Source: Selaginella moellendorffii (taxonomy: Eukaryota; Streptophyta; Lycopodiopsida; Selaginellales; Selaginellaceae). Taken from it: a stretch of DNA of 64,000 nt. This document shows, piece by piece, positions 43,561 through 54,777 of the stretch. The notes below the pieces were generated by a model, which ran no database searches, was not told where the DNA came from, and was given only the letters and a program-made list of their open reading frames with translations. Where the stretch lies: the NCBI RefSeq assembly GCF_000143415.4, contig NW_003314262.1, positions 1,291,960-1,355,959 on the forward strand, read 5' to 3'. Positions within the stretch are counted from its first letter, which is position 1. Each line of letters starts with the position of its first letter. The position numbers and the translations under genes are program-made.

Positions 43561-45661
43561 TCACCTTGCTGCATATGGCAGAAACTCAAATAAAAAATAA
43601 AAAATAAAATTTACCTTGATCTTGCTGCTGCTTCTCATGGGCAGGGCAGCAAAAGTACGGCTCCATAGCTCCCCTCTTGACCCGCTTGCATCTGTTCGTA
43701 TTGACAAACCCAGAACACCGAACAGATTTCTCAAGAGGTAGCTCCTCACCCTCAAGTGCTGTTGCATAAGTCAGAAATATAAACACATCAAAAATGAAAG
43801 AAGAAAGTTCACCTGGATATTGCTGCTGCTTCTCATGAGCAGGACAGCAGAAGTACGGCTCCTCAGCTCCCCGCTTCAAGTGCTTGCATCTGTTCATATT
43901 GACAAACCCAGAACACTGAACTGCTTTCTCAACAGCTAGTTCCTCAGGCTCAGGAAGCCTCAATTGATCAACAAATGCCAACGTTCCATCAAGTTCTGCA
44001 AAGCTGCGGAAACTCACATTTGCTGCAGCAACAATGAATGAAGTTAGCACGGATAAACACCTTTAGATAGAAAATAGCTTACCGCCCGCTAAGTCTGTAT
44101 CCTGGTGACAAACATTTGGCAAAATGTAGGCATAAGACACGCTGAAATCTACCAACAATTCCTTTAACGCCAAGCACTGAGGAAGGATCTCTTTCCATGC
44201 AATATGGCTCTGGCGTGCTAGCTTTCGTTTGGTTGATGACACTGAGATCTGTACTCCCTCCACTACCAGCACGTATTGCTCGCCACCTTTTTCCACCTGT
44301 AGCCACACTAAATCAACGGCCTTTTCGTTGAAGTGTCGGGGGCAAAACAGAACCCCAGAGAGCAGCTCCGTCATAGTAGTAGCCACCAAAACTTCCAACT
44401 CATGCCCAGTGTCATACTCCTTCCAACAGGAGAAGAAGCGGCCGAGTATGCTTCCCTTTGCCTTCACTACATTCACCACCAAAGCCTCCACATTCCAGCC
44501 AAGCCTTGCAGAATTGCGGGCTGAGAGAACGGCCGCATTTTTCCGAACGTCAAATGCCCATATAGCTCGTGCATCAGGTAACCTAGACAAAGCTTTGGAC
44601 GTATTCATAACTTCAGCTGCCAGCAAGTCCGCCAAGTATCTGGAAATGAGCTTCACTGTAATCTCCTTCGAAACGTCAATGTAAGCGCATGACCACGGGA
44701 CAGCCTCGAGCTCAGCAGGGGCAATTGCTCCCTCGGTAGCAATCCTCATGGCTAGCTCAAGCTGGGGTGCTTCCTCCAGTCCACCAACGTACCTTATTAT
44801 ATCCCTGGTGTAAGATTCGATAAGCACGTCAAACGCAGCTGTTTGATTGGCCTGGACATACAGCTGAAGCATCCGTGGAGTGAGCCCTGTGTGGTACACC
44901 ATTGCCTGTGTGGTGCCGACCCTGAACGGAGACTTTGCCAGCCAAGTCTTGAACTCCTCCGCAGTGAAGGGCCCATTGAACTCCATCCGCAAAGGCTTCT
45001 TGTCTGTTAGGTGATATTCCATGGCGAATTCATATGTTGCCGAAGCCACTTTGATTAGGATATGGAAGTAGCTTGCATTCTCGAGTGCACACTTGGATTC
45101 TATAACATTCGGATAAACAGCGTATTTCTCTCGCTTCGTATCTAAGCAATTCCACTCGTCTACCACAAACATCAGCTTGTGCTTTGAATACTCAAAAATG
45201 CCTATTAACTCTAGAAGCGAGTTTGCAGACAGCACCAATTTTTGGGTTGATTCATCATCCGCAAACGCGAGGAGGAGCGCCTCCTTCAAGACCGTTACAG
45301 GGTTTAGAGCGAACTGGTGTCCAACAATGTAGACAAGTCGTCGACCACCAGGCCTCCGGACAAGCATGTGTCCAGCGATAGCAGCCGCGAGAACCGTCTT
45401 GCCCGACCCCGATACTCCCGTGAAGAGCAGATTGCTGCGTGGTCGTAGCGACACAAAACGATTGTACACCTCTTTGGCCCTTTCACGGCCCAGGTAAGAG
45501 AACGAGTCCCCAGGACACCCCAGAGGCGAGCGGACAGACGGCCAAGGCAGCTCCAGAAACAGGCTAGGGTCGCTCAAATCTTCCACTTCTAGTGTCTGGA
45601 AGCATTCCGTCAGACGTGTATAGGCCGCAGCTACCTCCTTCAATAGATGCCCTCGATCCAT
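43561..45661 (-). CDS. P-loop NTPase with nuclease-like C-terminus (Crinkler/RHS-like) plus two Cys-rich exons
   Basis: The first long exon (45661 to about 44083) encodes about 526 residues. A Walker A motif, GVSGSGKT, is at residues 82-89 and a Walker B-like KLMFVVDEW at about 162-170. A winged-helix-like middle follows. The C-terminal segment (AVDLVWLQVEKGG, YVLVVEGVQIS, 44310-44220) resembles a restriction-endonuclease-fold core of the Crinkler/RHS proteins. A GTAAGC donor joins it to two short exons (about 44035-43810 and 43760-43615). Each exon encodes CSGFVNxNRCK and FCCPAHEKQQQ, giving C-x8-C, CC and H spacing like a zinc knuckle. The frame then ends at 43561. The start could lie further upstream in another exon. 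Function is inferred only. Confidence 0.55.
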
Positions 45662-46379
45662 GGCCCTAAACCTAAAGTGCAGATACCGTTTATACTGTTC
45701 TGCCGTGAGAGGTAACTGCACTGCAAATGCCGTGACCCGGTTTCAAGGAATCTTTCTGTGACGACGAGCATGTTGTCAAAGACGTTGGATCTCGGCCTGA
45801 CCAAACGCAGCAGTAGCTCCAGCACCCAACTCCAAAGTCACTGGATTGTGCACTTGATGGCTGCTGCTCCCCTGAAGAGGATGTTGGACATAATTTCTAG
45901 CTAAAATATGCTACGAATAAACCAGTTTTCTCAATTGAATGGATTATCAACCCACATTTTTTAATCAGGGACCAATCTGCCACTTTTCTCATGCAACCAA
46001 AATTCTCTATAATGGTGTCACAGCATAATCATTTTGTGAGTGAGCAAGTGTGTGGGTGGAGACTCTGTTGGATGATGATTAAGACCTGGCAATTGCACTT
46101 CAGAATAGCCATGGAACCCTCACAGTGTCTTTGTGGCTCCGCAAACTTAACAGAGCGAGGGAAGTCGCTCCTACTAAGTAAGCCACATGAAATAACTCAT
46201 CTTTGCCTACCACCGGCTTTTCCAGATCTTGTTAATGCACTGCGGGAAGTATAGGGAGTGGATCCACTAGGCTCTCGCCTGCCTGATGAATGTAGATTGG
46301 GTTGGGCTTCTAGATGAGGTTTCGGCACAGTTTTGTCTCATATTGAAAGAACTCCTTGCATCTATTCCCCTTCCATTGT
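45662..46379. other. Intergenic, nothing recognised
   Basis: The first 150 bases could hold a 5' exon of the NTPase gene (an ORF at 45640-45825 on the minus strand). The rest shows only short ORFs. Confidence 0.4.
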
Positions 46380-46700
46380 CATTCTATTGGATCCCATTTA
46401 AGCTTGGAAGAAAGAGCAAGATCAAACATTGAACAGGCCACAAGCTCGTTATTCAAGGAACTACAAGAAAAGGATCAATGATCATCCCTTTGGTGTTGGA
46501 GATTTTGTCAGGTGTCCTAGGAAGGAAGTGTTCTTCACGGTACGATGGGCCTTATTTGGTGATAGATCAAACAACTCAAGCTAAGATGACAATTTTGGCT
46601 CAGCAAACAGAGAATGCAATGCCACAGAGTTACTATTCTCTATTATATATATATTATTCTCTATATTCTCTAATTTAATATTCAACAGCAATGTTAGAAG
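46380..46700 (+). mobile_element. Possible retroelement integrase C-terminal remnant
   Basis: Fragments resembling the end of a Ty3/gypsy integrase and following chromatin-binding region appear in changing frames (VGDFVRCPRK, SRYDGPYLVI). No flanking LTR or other pol domain is seen here. Weak support. Confidence 0.35.
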
Positions 46701-47680
46701 TCCTGGAGAGCATTCAATCAGACCCATGTTTTCTCACTCTCCTTCGAGTACACAACGTTTGTATGCTATGTATGGGACATTGGTCTAGGAATTGTGTGAG
46801 GACACGCAAAGTTTAAACGGGGGAGTGACCGCTACATATATAGCGGGCTAAGGTGTCCCGTTCGAATAGGTCCCGGTTTTGGTGGAGGTGAGGGGCAGGC
46901 ACACTAGACATTGATGCTGTGCCTGTCCTTCATTCAATGGACCATGCTAGAGGTGCTGGACGAAAAACCCAGGGACCTGTTGGGAGCATGACGAGAGTCA
47001 TCATGGCTCATGGCATCGATGCTTTCAGTGCAATGCTAGAGGCTTGGCTGGAAAGTGATGCAAATCGAGGAAAAAGTCTGATTTGTGAGGCATAGTAACT
47101 GAGCTGGACAAAAGAGCTGCTTACTTCTCTGTTTGAACACCCCGTGCGTGAGAGGAAACTGACTGTGGCTGGTGCTGTGGCAGGCTAGCATTTTCTCCTT
47201 GAGACATGGCAAGTAATGAGGCAAATGGGGCTCAGGACGAAGTGAGGAATGAGGGAGAGAAGCTCCAAGGGATGCAGGTTGTAAGCTCTTTGCCTCCAGG
47301 CCTGTCCGAATAGCAGATTACAGCGATAGTCTCTACTCTCCTCAAGAGATAGTAAGGGACATCACAGATAGCAGATGCCTTGGTCATGAGAAGAAAACTA
47401 AGTGTCTCCTTCAGCCATTATCTCGGATGATAATTACAAGGCAGTAAAAATTGCGAAACATGCTTTTTATCGTGGTTTTCCTGAATATTACAAGGTGGTC
47501 AAATTAGGTTGACGGCCCCTCGACCCGTTGGCCGTGAGCTCGGTGGAGTTCGCAACGAGCTTGCAGCTGTACAGCTCCAATGCAGCCGCGAAGGAAAGCC
47601 TCCGAGCTTCGTTATGCTTCATCACTCGTTGTCACAAGCGAGAGAACTTCATATGTTTCCTTGGTTGTCCGCACTCGACG
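46701..47680. other. Intergenic, probable old transposon debris
   Basis: Apart from the remnant on its left, no domain is recognised in this stretch. A purine-rich run near 46815 could be an old polypurine tract. Confidence 0.35.
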
Positions 47681-47684
47681 TTGT

Positions 47685-48835
47685 TTGTAAGGTGGTAGAA
47701 CATATACCAATATTACATTACTTACTCCATGGCCATGCTTTCCCTTGCCAGACGATCCACTACTCCTCGATAAATTCCCTGCCTACAAGAGAAATAGTAT
47801 CATAAAGAAGGAAGAAAGAAAGAAAAACTTACATGCTTTGCGATCAGCCTGCTAAAAGAACCGTCCAGGGCATTCCTGAAAGAGAAAACCTCAGGAAAAC
47901 AAAAAGTTGTCCAAATTTCTCACTTGTGCAATCCTTGCGGCACTAGCAGAATAACTTGGGTATAGTTTATAGCTTGTGTTACATTACATTTATTGATTGC
48001 TTGTGGCTTGCCTGGATTTTTTGAAGGAGAGATCACTGGAGGCCAAATTTCCTTAATGGCAATGGGATCAAGAGGCTCTAGGGACTCAGATGTTGAAGTG
48101 GAGAACACTTATTAACAATCAAAATTTACAATAAATAGAAATAAAATATATCTTCCTTGTCCACGATGATTGTGTCCAGGTCCTTGACATCTAGGCCCTT
48201 GTAGTTGACAACAAATTCCTGTTTCAAGCAACTGGCCAATCTACACACCTCGTTCTTGCTTGCAAAGATGACACTAAACGCACCTCCACCAGCGACCAGA
48301 GCCTCATCTCCCTTGATTGCCACCAATGTAGTTGTCAAGAAAGGCCCCCACAGGTGATACTGGAAAACAGTAACTTCATGTTGGTATCAAGTTTGTCTAT
48401 GTCGCCCACCTTTCCAGAGAAAATTTCTATGGGCCTCTTGCGATTCACCGAGGACTCGTCATCTTCCCATCTGCTTGAGAAAGGACCATCCGGATCGTCT
48501 TTCTTAGAGCCTTCCTCATGACGATGGAAATCTCATGGTTCTAAAGGGACGAGCCACGACATGAAATAAGAAATAACTCGACTTGCATTTGTTAAGCCAT
48601 CTCGATCGCTTCCTTGCAAAAGCCGTAGCTCTTCAAGGATTCCTCCAAGAGCTTTCCAAGTCTGTAGCAATTCTCCTCCATGAAAGGAATGGTTTCTCCG
48701 AAAAGCTAGAAATTAAACTTGGATCTCTAGTGTTAGCTCACCTCTGTGAACAGTCCACTGTGCGTCGGGCATGCGAACGATGGTTATCGCTTCCCGTTCG
48801 CCTAATTCACAACTTTTGATCTTGTGCTGAAAAGT
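47685..48835 (-). pseudogene. Inverted, broken copy of the unrecognised gene at 54778
   Basis: Exons of the gene at 54778-55975 appear here on the opposite strand in the same order. They include ETIPFMEENCYRLGKLLEES (about 48690-48630), RWEDDESSVN, TTTLVAIKGDEALVAGGG (about 48330-48270), EFVVNYKGLDVKD and the final exon near 47750. A stop follows the SYGFCKEAIEMA segment and other lesions occur, so this copy is dead. The first exon is missing or too diverged to see. Confidence 0.75.
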
Positions 48836-49003
48836 AAGAAGTCAGGCCATACGTTCACCGGCGCACTCCAAGTGATCCCTGCATACTAAATTCCTCAACA
48901 CCTAAAACGAATATTCACAGAAAACGTACGGACAAATTTTACTTTCCATTTAAAATAAAGTTAATAAGAGTTATTTTGCAAAAAAAACTTTAAGACCGAA
49001 CTT

Positions 49004-51428
49004 TAATAGATGAAACTTACTTGTAGCAAATAGCGCATTCTGACCTGCGCCGTGTTATAAACGATGTACTCGTTGTACTCCAAGCTTCCCTGGACGAGCA
49101 AAAGAAGTAACACTCAAGCCATGCTTGGCTTAGTACCTGATGGTAAGCACCCGAAGTTAAAGGTTTCCCCATTGGTACTATCAAACCGTCTGAAAGTTGC
49201 TTAAACTCGCTCTTGTGAGGTACTGTCCTCCCGAGGCCCTTGGTGCTATTGGTCAAATGATAAAAAAGCATTGAGAGTTTAGAGAGTATAACGCGTCAAC
49301 TCACCTCAGTTTCCCTGGTGGAAGCGCACTAGCATTGTAGTTCGAGTGTAGCAGCTCGTTCATGTCACCAAGAGCAACCTGGAAGGAAATCGTGAAATCG
49401 TGAAAACGTTTCAAGCAAAAGAGATTGGAACTTTAATCTAGCAAAGGAAAACCTCGCACAGAAGCATTACTGCCGCGTTTTTACTCGCGCTAGCATTGCA
49501 GTAATTGGCACTCTTGGAGACCATGTCCGCAAAGTAAACGCCTTTCCCAAACATGTAGCCCGTGGATGGTGCTTCAGGCGGAGCGATTCGGAGTCCTGTT
49601 GAGACACGGACACACGAAAACCACGTCAAAAATTGTTAGCAAAAAGTGTTACTGCGCATACATACCTTGGGAGAGTATGCCGGTCCAGTTGCTCAGCCTC
49701 GAGCCATGCCACAGTAACATCCGATTGTGGTTGTCTTTGAACTGAGCGTCCAGATTCTCGCTGGTAAGAGGTCCCGGAAAGCTGCGTAAAACCTAGAACT
49801 TACTGGCTGAAAGCGTTCATCTTCTCCAGCTCTGCTGACTTTGAAGGCCTGGCGAATTTCGAGCTTGTATCCGGAATGAGTATGGCCGTGGGTGTTCTTC
49901 AAGTAGCTTTCGATCTGTTAGAACGGAAAGAGTACTTGTGAGGAGAACGCCAGAAAAAGGAGAGTGATTTTACCATTTCATATTCTTCGGTGTCAGTATT
50001 GAGAGGGTCCAGCTCGCATTTGAGACGTTTGTACTGTGCGTATGCGGGATCATCCTGGGGAGAAGGAAAAAACCTTAGAAAGTAGTGAACAAAAAGTTCA
50101 TACCTCGTTCCCACTCTTGAGGATCTTCGTTGCAACTTGAATCTCACCGAGTGCCTCAACCTGACACAAAAAAGATGTTCGACTTAAAGAAGACAACATT
50201 TCCGCGATTCTCTCCGACCATTTCCAGCTTCGACTTGAGCTGCTCCTTCGTGCGGATTGTTTGGTCTCCTAAAAATTCCAGGTCACATAGAACTCTACCT
50301 AGAAAAAATCCGAGTTACTTATGGATCGGTGCCCAAAGTTATGTGGAATAATCGTGTAGAATTCACTGCAAAGCGAGACGTCATTAGAGAATTACTGGGA
50401 GGAAAGCTCTTACTTGCTTAGTTGTTGCAACAGTTCTGCATCTGGAGAGCTCAGTTCTAGCTGTGCTGCAATCTTCTTCAAAGCTTCATAACCCTTTCCG
50501 TAGAAAATAAAAGAAGTCAGTCGCTTCTTAACTCGGTAGCCAGAATATCACCTTAAGGATTGTAGCTTTGCTGAGTTTGTCGAGGGGCATCTTTTGGGCG
50601 TTGTATCCTGGAAAGTTGACAAACTCGAGTTAGAAAAAGAGAAGTTCAAGCTTAAGTCGAAATAGAAAAATAAAGCTTAAGTCGAGCTACAAAAAGAGAA
50701 CTTCCAAGCAAGTCGAAATAGAAAGAGAGAAGGTCCAAGCTCACCGATCTCAGTCATCTCCTGTTTCATCATATTCAAGTCGCAAACAAGTGAAATCAGC
50801 CTGTGAACACGAGCGTCCAGTTTTGTAGAAGTGTTACTCTCGGCGACATCCTTCACAACAGTTTTCAACTTGAACGAAACAGTAAACAAGTGAAAAGCCT
50901 GCCTTGCTTTCGGAAGAGTCTTCGTAGTCCATCTCCAGCAAAGTATACTTCCCAGGTTGAGACACAAAGTTGTGCCGGTTGCTCCAGTGGTTCTTCGTCT
51001 TGTCTAGAAACTTACGCTCGAACTCTCGCACTGCTGGCTCTTTCGCGTCGTGCTTGCTCAGATTGGATGCGCTTGAGCCGACTCTACCCCATCGCGCAAA
51101 CGTATAGTACGCAGTTCGATCATCAGACTCTTCAGAAAGAGAAAAGCGCAAGATCAGTCAGTGCATAGAAAAAGTCAAGAGACTACCTAAGACTTGCATC
51201 GCGTAGTACTTGTTGTTGTTGCTGGAAATGTTGGTCTGATTGAGCATTGCATCGTAGATGGTATCTCCCTGTTCAAGAATTTACACAAATCATCCATGAA
51301 GTAACTTGGAGAGAGCTTACAATTTCTAGGACATGGCAGCTGGATTTGAGCTCGTCCGGCAAACCATGGTCTAAAACCACACGCCCCTTCTTCACCGCGA
51401 TCACATCCTGTTTGGCGGGAGCGGCCAT
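49004..51428 (-). CDS. PARP2: Poly(ADP-ribose) polymerase, PARP2-like
   Basis: Multiple exons run from [15 protein letters not shown] (51428) to a stop near 49004. A WGR domain comes first ([29 protein letters not shown], 51110-50930). The regulatory helical domain follows ([33 protein letters not shown]). The catalytic domain then carries the H-Y-E signature: [29 protein letters not shown] and [17 protein letters not shown]. It uses NAD+ to add ADP-ribose chains at DNA breaks. The N-terminus is short, only about 40 residues before the WGR region, without the SAP domains of flowering-plant PARP2. It is divergent from HflX with 185 bases between starts. Confidence 0.88.
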
Positions 51429-51613
51429 AGCAAAGCTCCTTCTAAGCGGCGGGAAGGCCGCGCGAGAGTAAGGCGCCAGCATCCTTGATCCTCGACCGCC
51501 CTAAAAATGCATGAAAGATAAACCCTAAAATTTGAAAACTATTCTAGCATATTCGAGCTTGGCATTAACTTTTCCACTTTTACACGGGTTTAGGGTTCTT
51601 GGATTTTTTTGTA
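51429..51613. promoter_or_regulatory. Short divergent promoter between PARP2-like and HflX-like genes
   Basis: Only about 185 bases separate the two ATGs, so both promoters must overlap. An upstream in-frame ATG for PARP lies at 51482. Confidence 0.6.
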
Positions 51614-53850
51614 ATGGCGGGCTTGGCGATAGCGTATTGTGTTCCAGGTGTGGATGAGCGATGGCAGAATGCCGGCTCCGGGATGGGGAAGAAGGCGAAT
51701 TTTCTGGCCGCTGGTCGCACTGGAATCGCCAGGAAGCGATGCGGATGTTTTTCGCTCAAGGCAAGGGCCGTGATCCAGATTGATGAGGAGGAGCAGAGAA
51801 ATGGGGGCGAATTTCCGCTTGTGGAGCTGCCAATGCCGCCGGGAGAGGAGGAAGCTCCCGCGAGCTCTTCGCCAGGTCGGAGCATTACGGTGTCGTCGTC
51901 TGTGACTGATAGTGAGGATTCCAGCGATCGCTTTGTGATTCGCAACAATCGAGAGGTAAGAAATTACGATTGATTTCTTCTTTCTGGTCGATGATTGGGA
52001 CTCCCCGCATGTAGATTTATCAAGAGAAAGCGTTTCTCGTGGGAGTCGAGATGAAAAGGCATCGCGCATTGTTTAGCATCGATGAGTCACTCAAGGAGCT
52101 CGAGCAGCTTGCCGACACAGCCGGACTGGCCGTGGTTGGATCCACATATCAAAAGTACGTGTCAAGTTTTCAAGCTTCGCTTTTACGAGGCTTTTACTTT
52201 TATCCGGGTTCTTAAGGCTAGGTTATCCAAATCCGAGAACTTACATGGCGTCTGGGAAAGTTGCGGAGGTGAAGACCGCTGTCCAGGCTCTAGACGTTGA
52301 GACGGTGATCTTGGATGACGAAATATCGCCGGGGTAAGAATGGCAAGAACTTCAGGATCTCTCTATAACATCGTCTTCTCCATTCCAGGCAGCTAAGAAA
52401 CTTAGAAAAGGCATTTGGTGATGACGTTCGAGTTTGTGACCGCACAGCTCTGATTCTCGACATCTTTAGCCAGAGAGCAGCGACGCGTGAAGCGGCTTTG
52501 CAGGTTGTGGTTTCACCGGATTTTGTGCTGTAACTGTTTTTTTTATCTTTTTTCATTCTTCAAGGTAGAGCTGGCTCAGCTTGAGTACCAGCTGCCGCGA
52601 TTGACAAAACTTTGGACTCACCTTGAAAGACAAGCAGGAGGTATGGTGAAGGGTATGGGAGAGAAGCAGATTGAAGTTGATAAACGTATCCTTAGAACAA
52701 AGGTAAGCTCGGTGATTTCGCACACTGAAACTGAAGTTTGTGGCTTTTTAAGATTGCCGAGCTGAGGAAGAATCTCGAGTCGGTACGTGACCACAGGCAA
52801 CAGTATAGAAACCGGAGAGCATCGGTTCCTATCCCTGTTATTTCTCTGGTACATATCTCTTGGCTCTTTTCTTGTAAGCTCATTAGAGATTCCACAGGTT
52901 GGCTATACAAATGCTGGCAAGAGCACACTTTTGAACAAGCTTAGTAATGCTGGTGTTCTAGCAGAAGATAAACTGTTTGCCACACTAGATCCTATTACGA
53001 GACGTGTACAGGTGAGCCTCATGTAAGCATTGTTCTTTTGTTGATTTTGTATCCTTTGCAGCTTCCGAATGGAAAGGAATGTTTGTTTACAGATACTGTG
53101 GGTTTTATCCAAAAGCTTCCGACACAACTTGTAAGTTCATGACGTATGAGCTTGCATTCTTAACTTTTTTTGTAGGTTGCCGCATTTCGTGCAACGTTAG
53201 AAGAGATCAGCGATTCGTCTTTGATCCTACATGTTGTAGATAGAAGGTTAGCCTTCATCTTTTGTTTGCTTTGTGTTTTGATTAGTGTTTGTTACAGTCA
53301 TCCAATGGCGCCTGAACAAACAAAAGCTGTTGACGAAGTTCTTGCTGAGCTAGACGTTCAACACATTCCCCGACTTTCAGTGTGGAATAAGGTAATGCTG
53401 TACATGTCTGCGAAGTTACTGATCGCGCTCACTTTTGTGTAAGATTGACAAAGCTGAGGATCCAGATGCCTTGAGAGCGGAAGCCAAACAACAAGGTGCA
53501 ATCTGCGTATCAGCCTTAACCGGAGAAGGCATTCAAGAATTTTTTGACGCTGTGGAAACAAAACTCAAGGTTTACAAAGTTCATTCATTCAGAGAACTCA
53601 AAAATGTTTTTGCAGGATTTACTTGTGCGAGTGGAAGCCATTGTCCCGTATAGCAAGGGGGATCTCGTGGACATGATCCACAGGCGTGGTGTTGTGGAAC
53701 ACGAGGTAGTCTTCTGTTTCGTTGGGAATTAATCAAAACTTTGTGGTTTTGCAGGAGTATACAGATTCAGGAACACTAGTGAGAGCTCATGTTCCTCTTG
53801 CCCTGTCCAAACAGCTGCTCGAGTACCGTGATCAGGTCCCTTTTATGTAG
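51614..53850 (+). CDS. HflX-type GTPase
   Basis: About twelve exons read as one protein from ATG 51614 to a stop at 53848-53850. A basic N-terminal region resembles an organelle transit peptide. The HflX N-terminal domain follows ([37 protein letters not shown]), then a glycine-rich linker ([19 protein letters not shown]). The GTPase has [13 protein letters not shown] (G1), [10 protein letters not shown] (G3), the NK of G4 split by an intron from ID, and SALTGEGI (G5). Bacterial HflX splits stalled ribosomes; plant versions are thought to act in plastids or mitochondria. All G motifs are present. Confidence 0.88.
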
Positions 53851-54059
53851 TTTCAAGTGAAGCCAGTGTCTAATATGTACAGATGCTTCAAACTTTACAT
53901 TTTAAATCCAGGTGAACTTCAATTTGGCATTACATGCAGCAAGAGCTTACCCTTGATTCCTTCTTTGGCAGAGCTCTTGGCAAAATAAGTGATGGATTTC
54001 GAAGTCTCTACTCTTTGCTGCCATTCAGGAAAGCCGCTTGCCAAAGGTAGTGCCAAGCG

Positions 54060-54510
54060 CTGTGCCTGGCTTTTGCGAATAACTTTGTCAACAGATTTTC
54101 CGACTACGCTGGAGCTGCTCACCTCTACAGGAGGTACGGTTCTCCAAACACCAAGGAAGTAGGGGACGCAATTGCAGCGCTGGAGGGCGGTGAATCAGGT
54201 AGACTTTCCAGCTTAGTAACGTTGCAGACATTCCAGCGATTTCAAAGTTGTACAAGAAATATGGATGCGTTCTTGTCGTGGACAATATTTTTGGTACTCC
54301 CGTCCAGCTCAAGCCGCTAAAGCAGGTTGTCACTTGATTAGTGTCAAAGTTCTGAGAGTGGACAACTCTGCGACCAAGTTCCTTGGAGGTCATGGCTGGA
54401 GCACTCGTGCGATCAGTGACTAGTGCCTCAGGAATTGTAGCTCGCTGGCCTCACCATTCGATTCATGGCTCGTACTGCGAGGAATTCAAACTCTGAAAGT
54501 AAGTGAGAGA
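54060..54510 (+). pseudogene. Cys/Met-metabolism PLP enzyme fragment (cystathionine gamma-synthase/methionine gamma-lyase-like)
   Basis: Short frames match this family in order: LYRRYGSPNTKEVGDAIAALEGGES (54121-54200), KLYKKYGCVLVVDNIFGTPVQ (54245-54310), then the PLP-lysine region SATKFLGGHGWS (about 54365-54400) and SPFDSWLVLRGIQTLK (54450-54500). The pieces are separated by frame changes and the ends are missing. It is a partial, dead copy lying between HflX and the unrecognised gene. Confidence 0.75.
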
Positions 54511-54777
54511 CTCCACTTTTATCCAACTAGCCTCGTGTTTTCTCACTCTGGACTTCACAGATCCGAAGGCCAGGATCTTGACTTATGCTTGTGAATCCCT
54601 TTGTGCTTGCACGAGGTCCTTCGCCTTCATGACTTGATAATTTGACAGCCCCGTCAATCATCTACGGACGCCCTCCAGTTTGTAGGCGAACCCTAACTGA
54701 ATCGGATTTGCTAAAACAAATAAACTAATTTTATTTATATAGGATTATCCTGTGACTATTCGATTAGGGGTTGAAGG

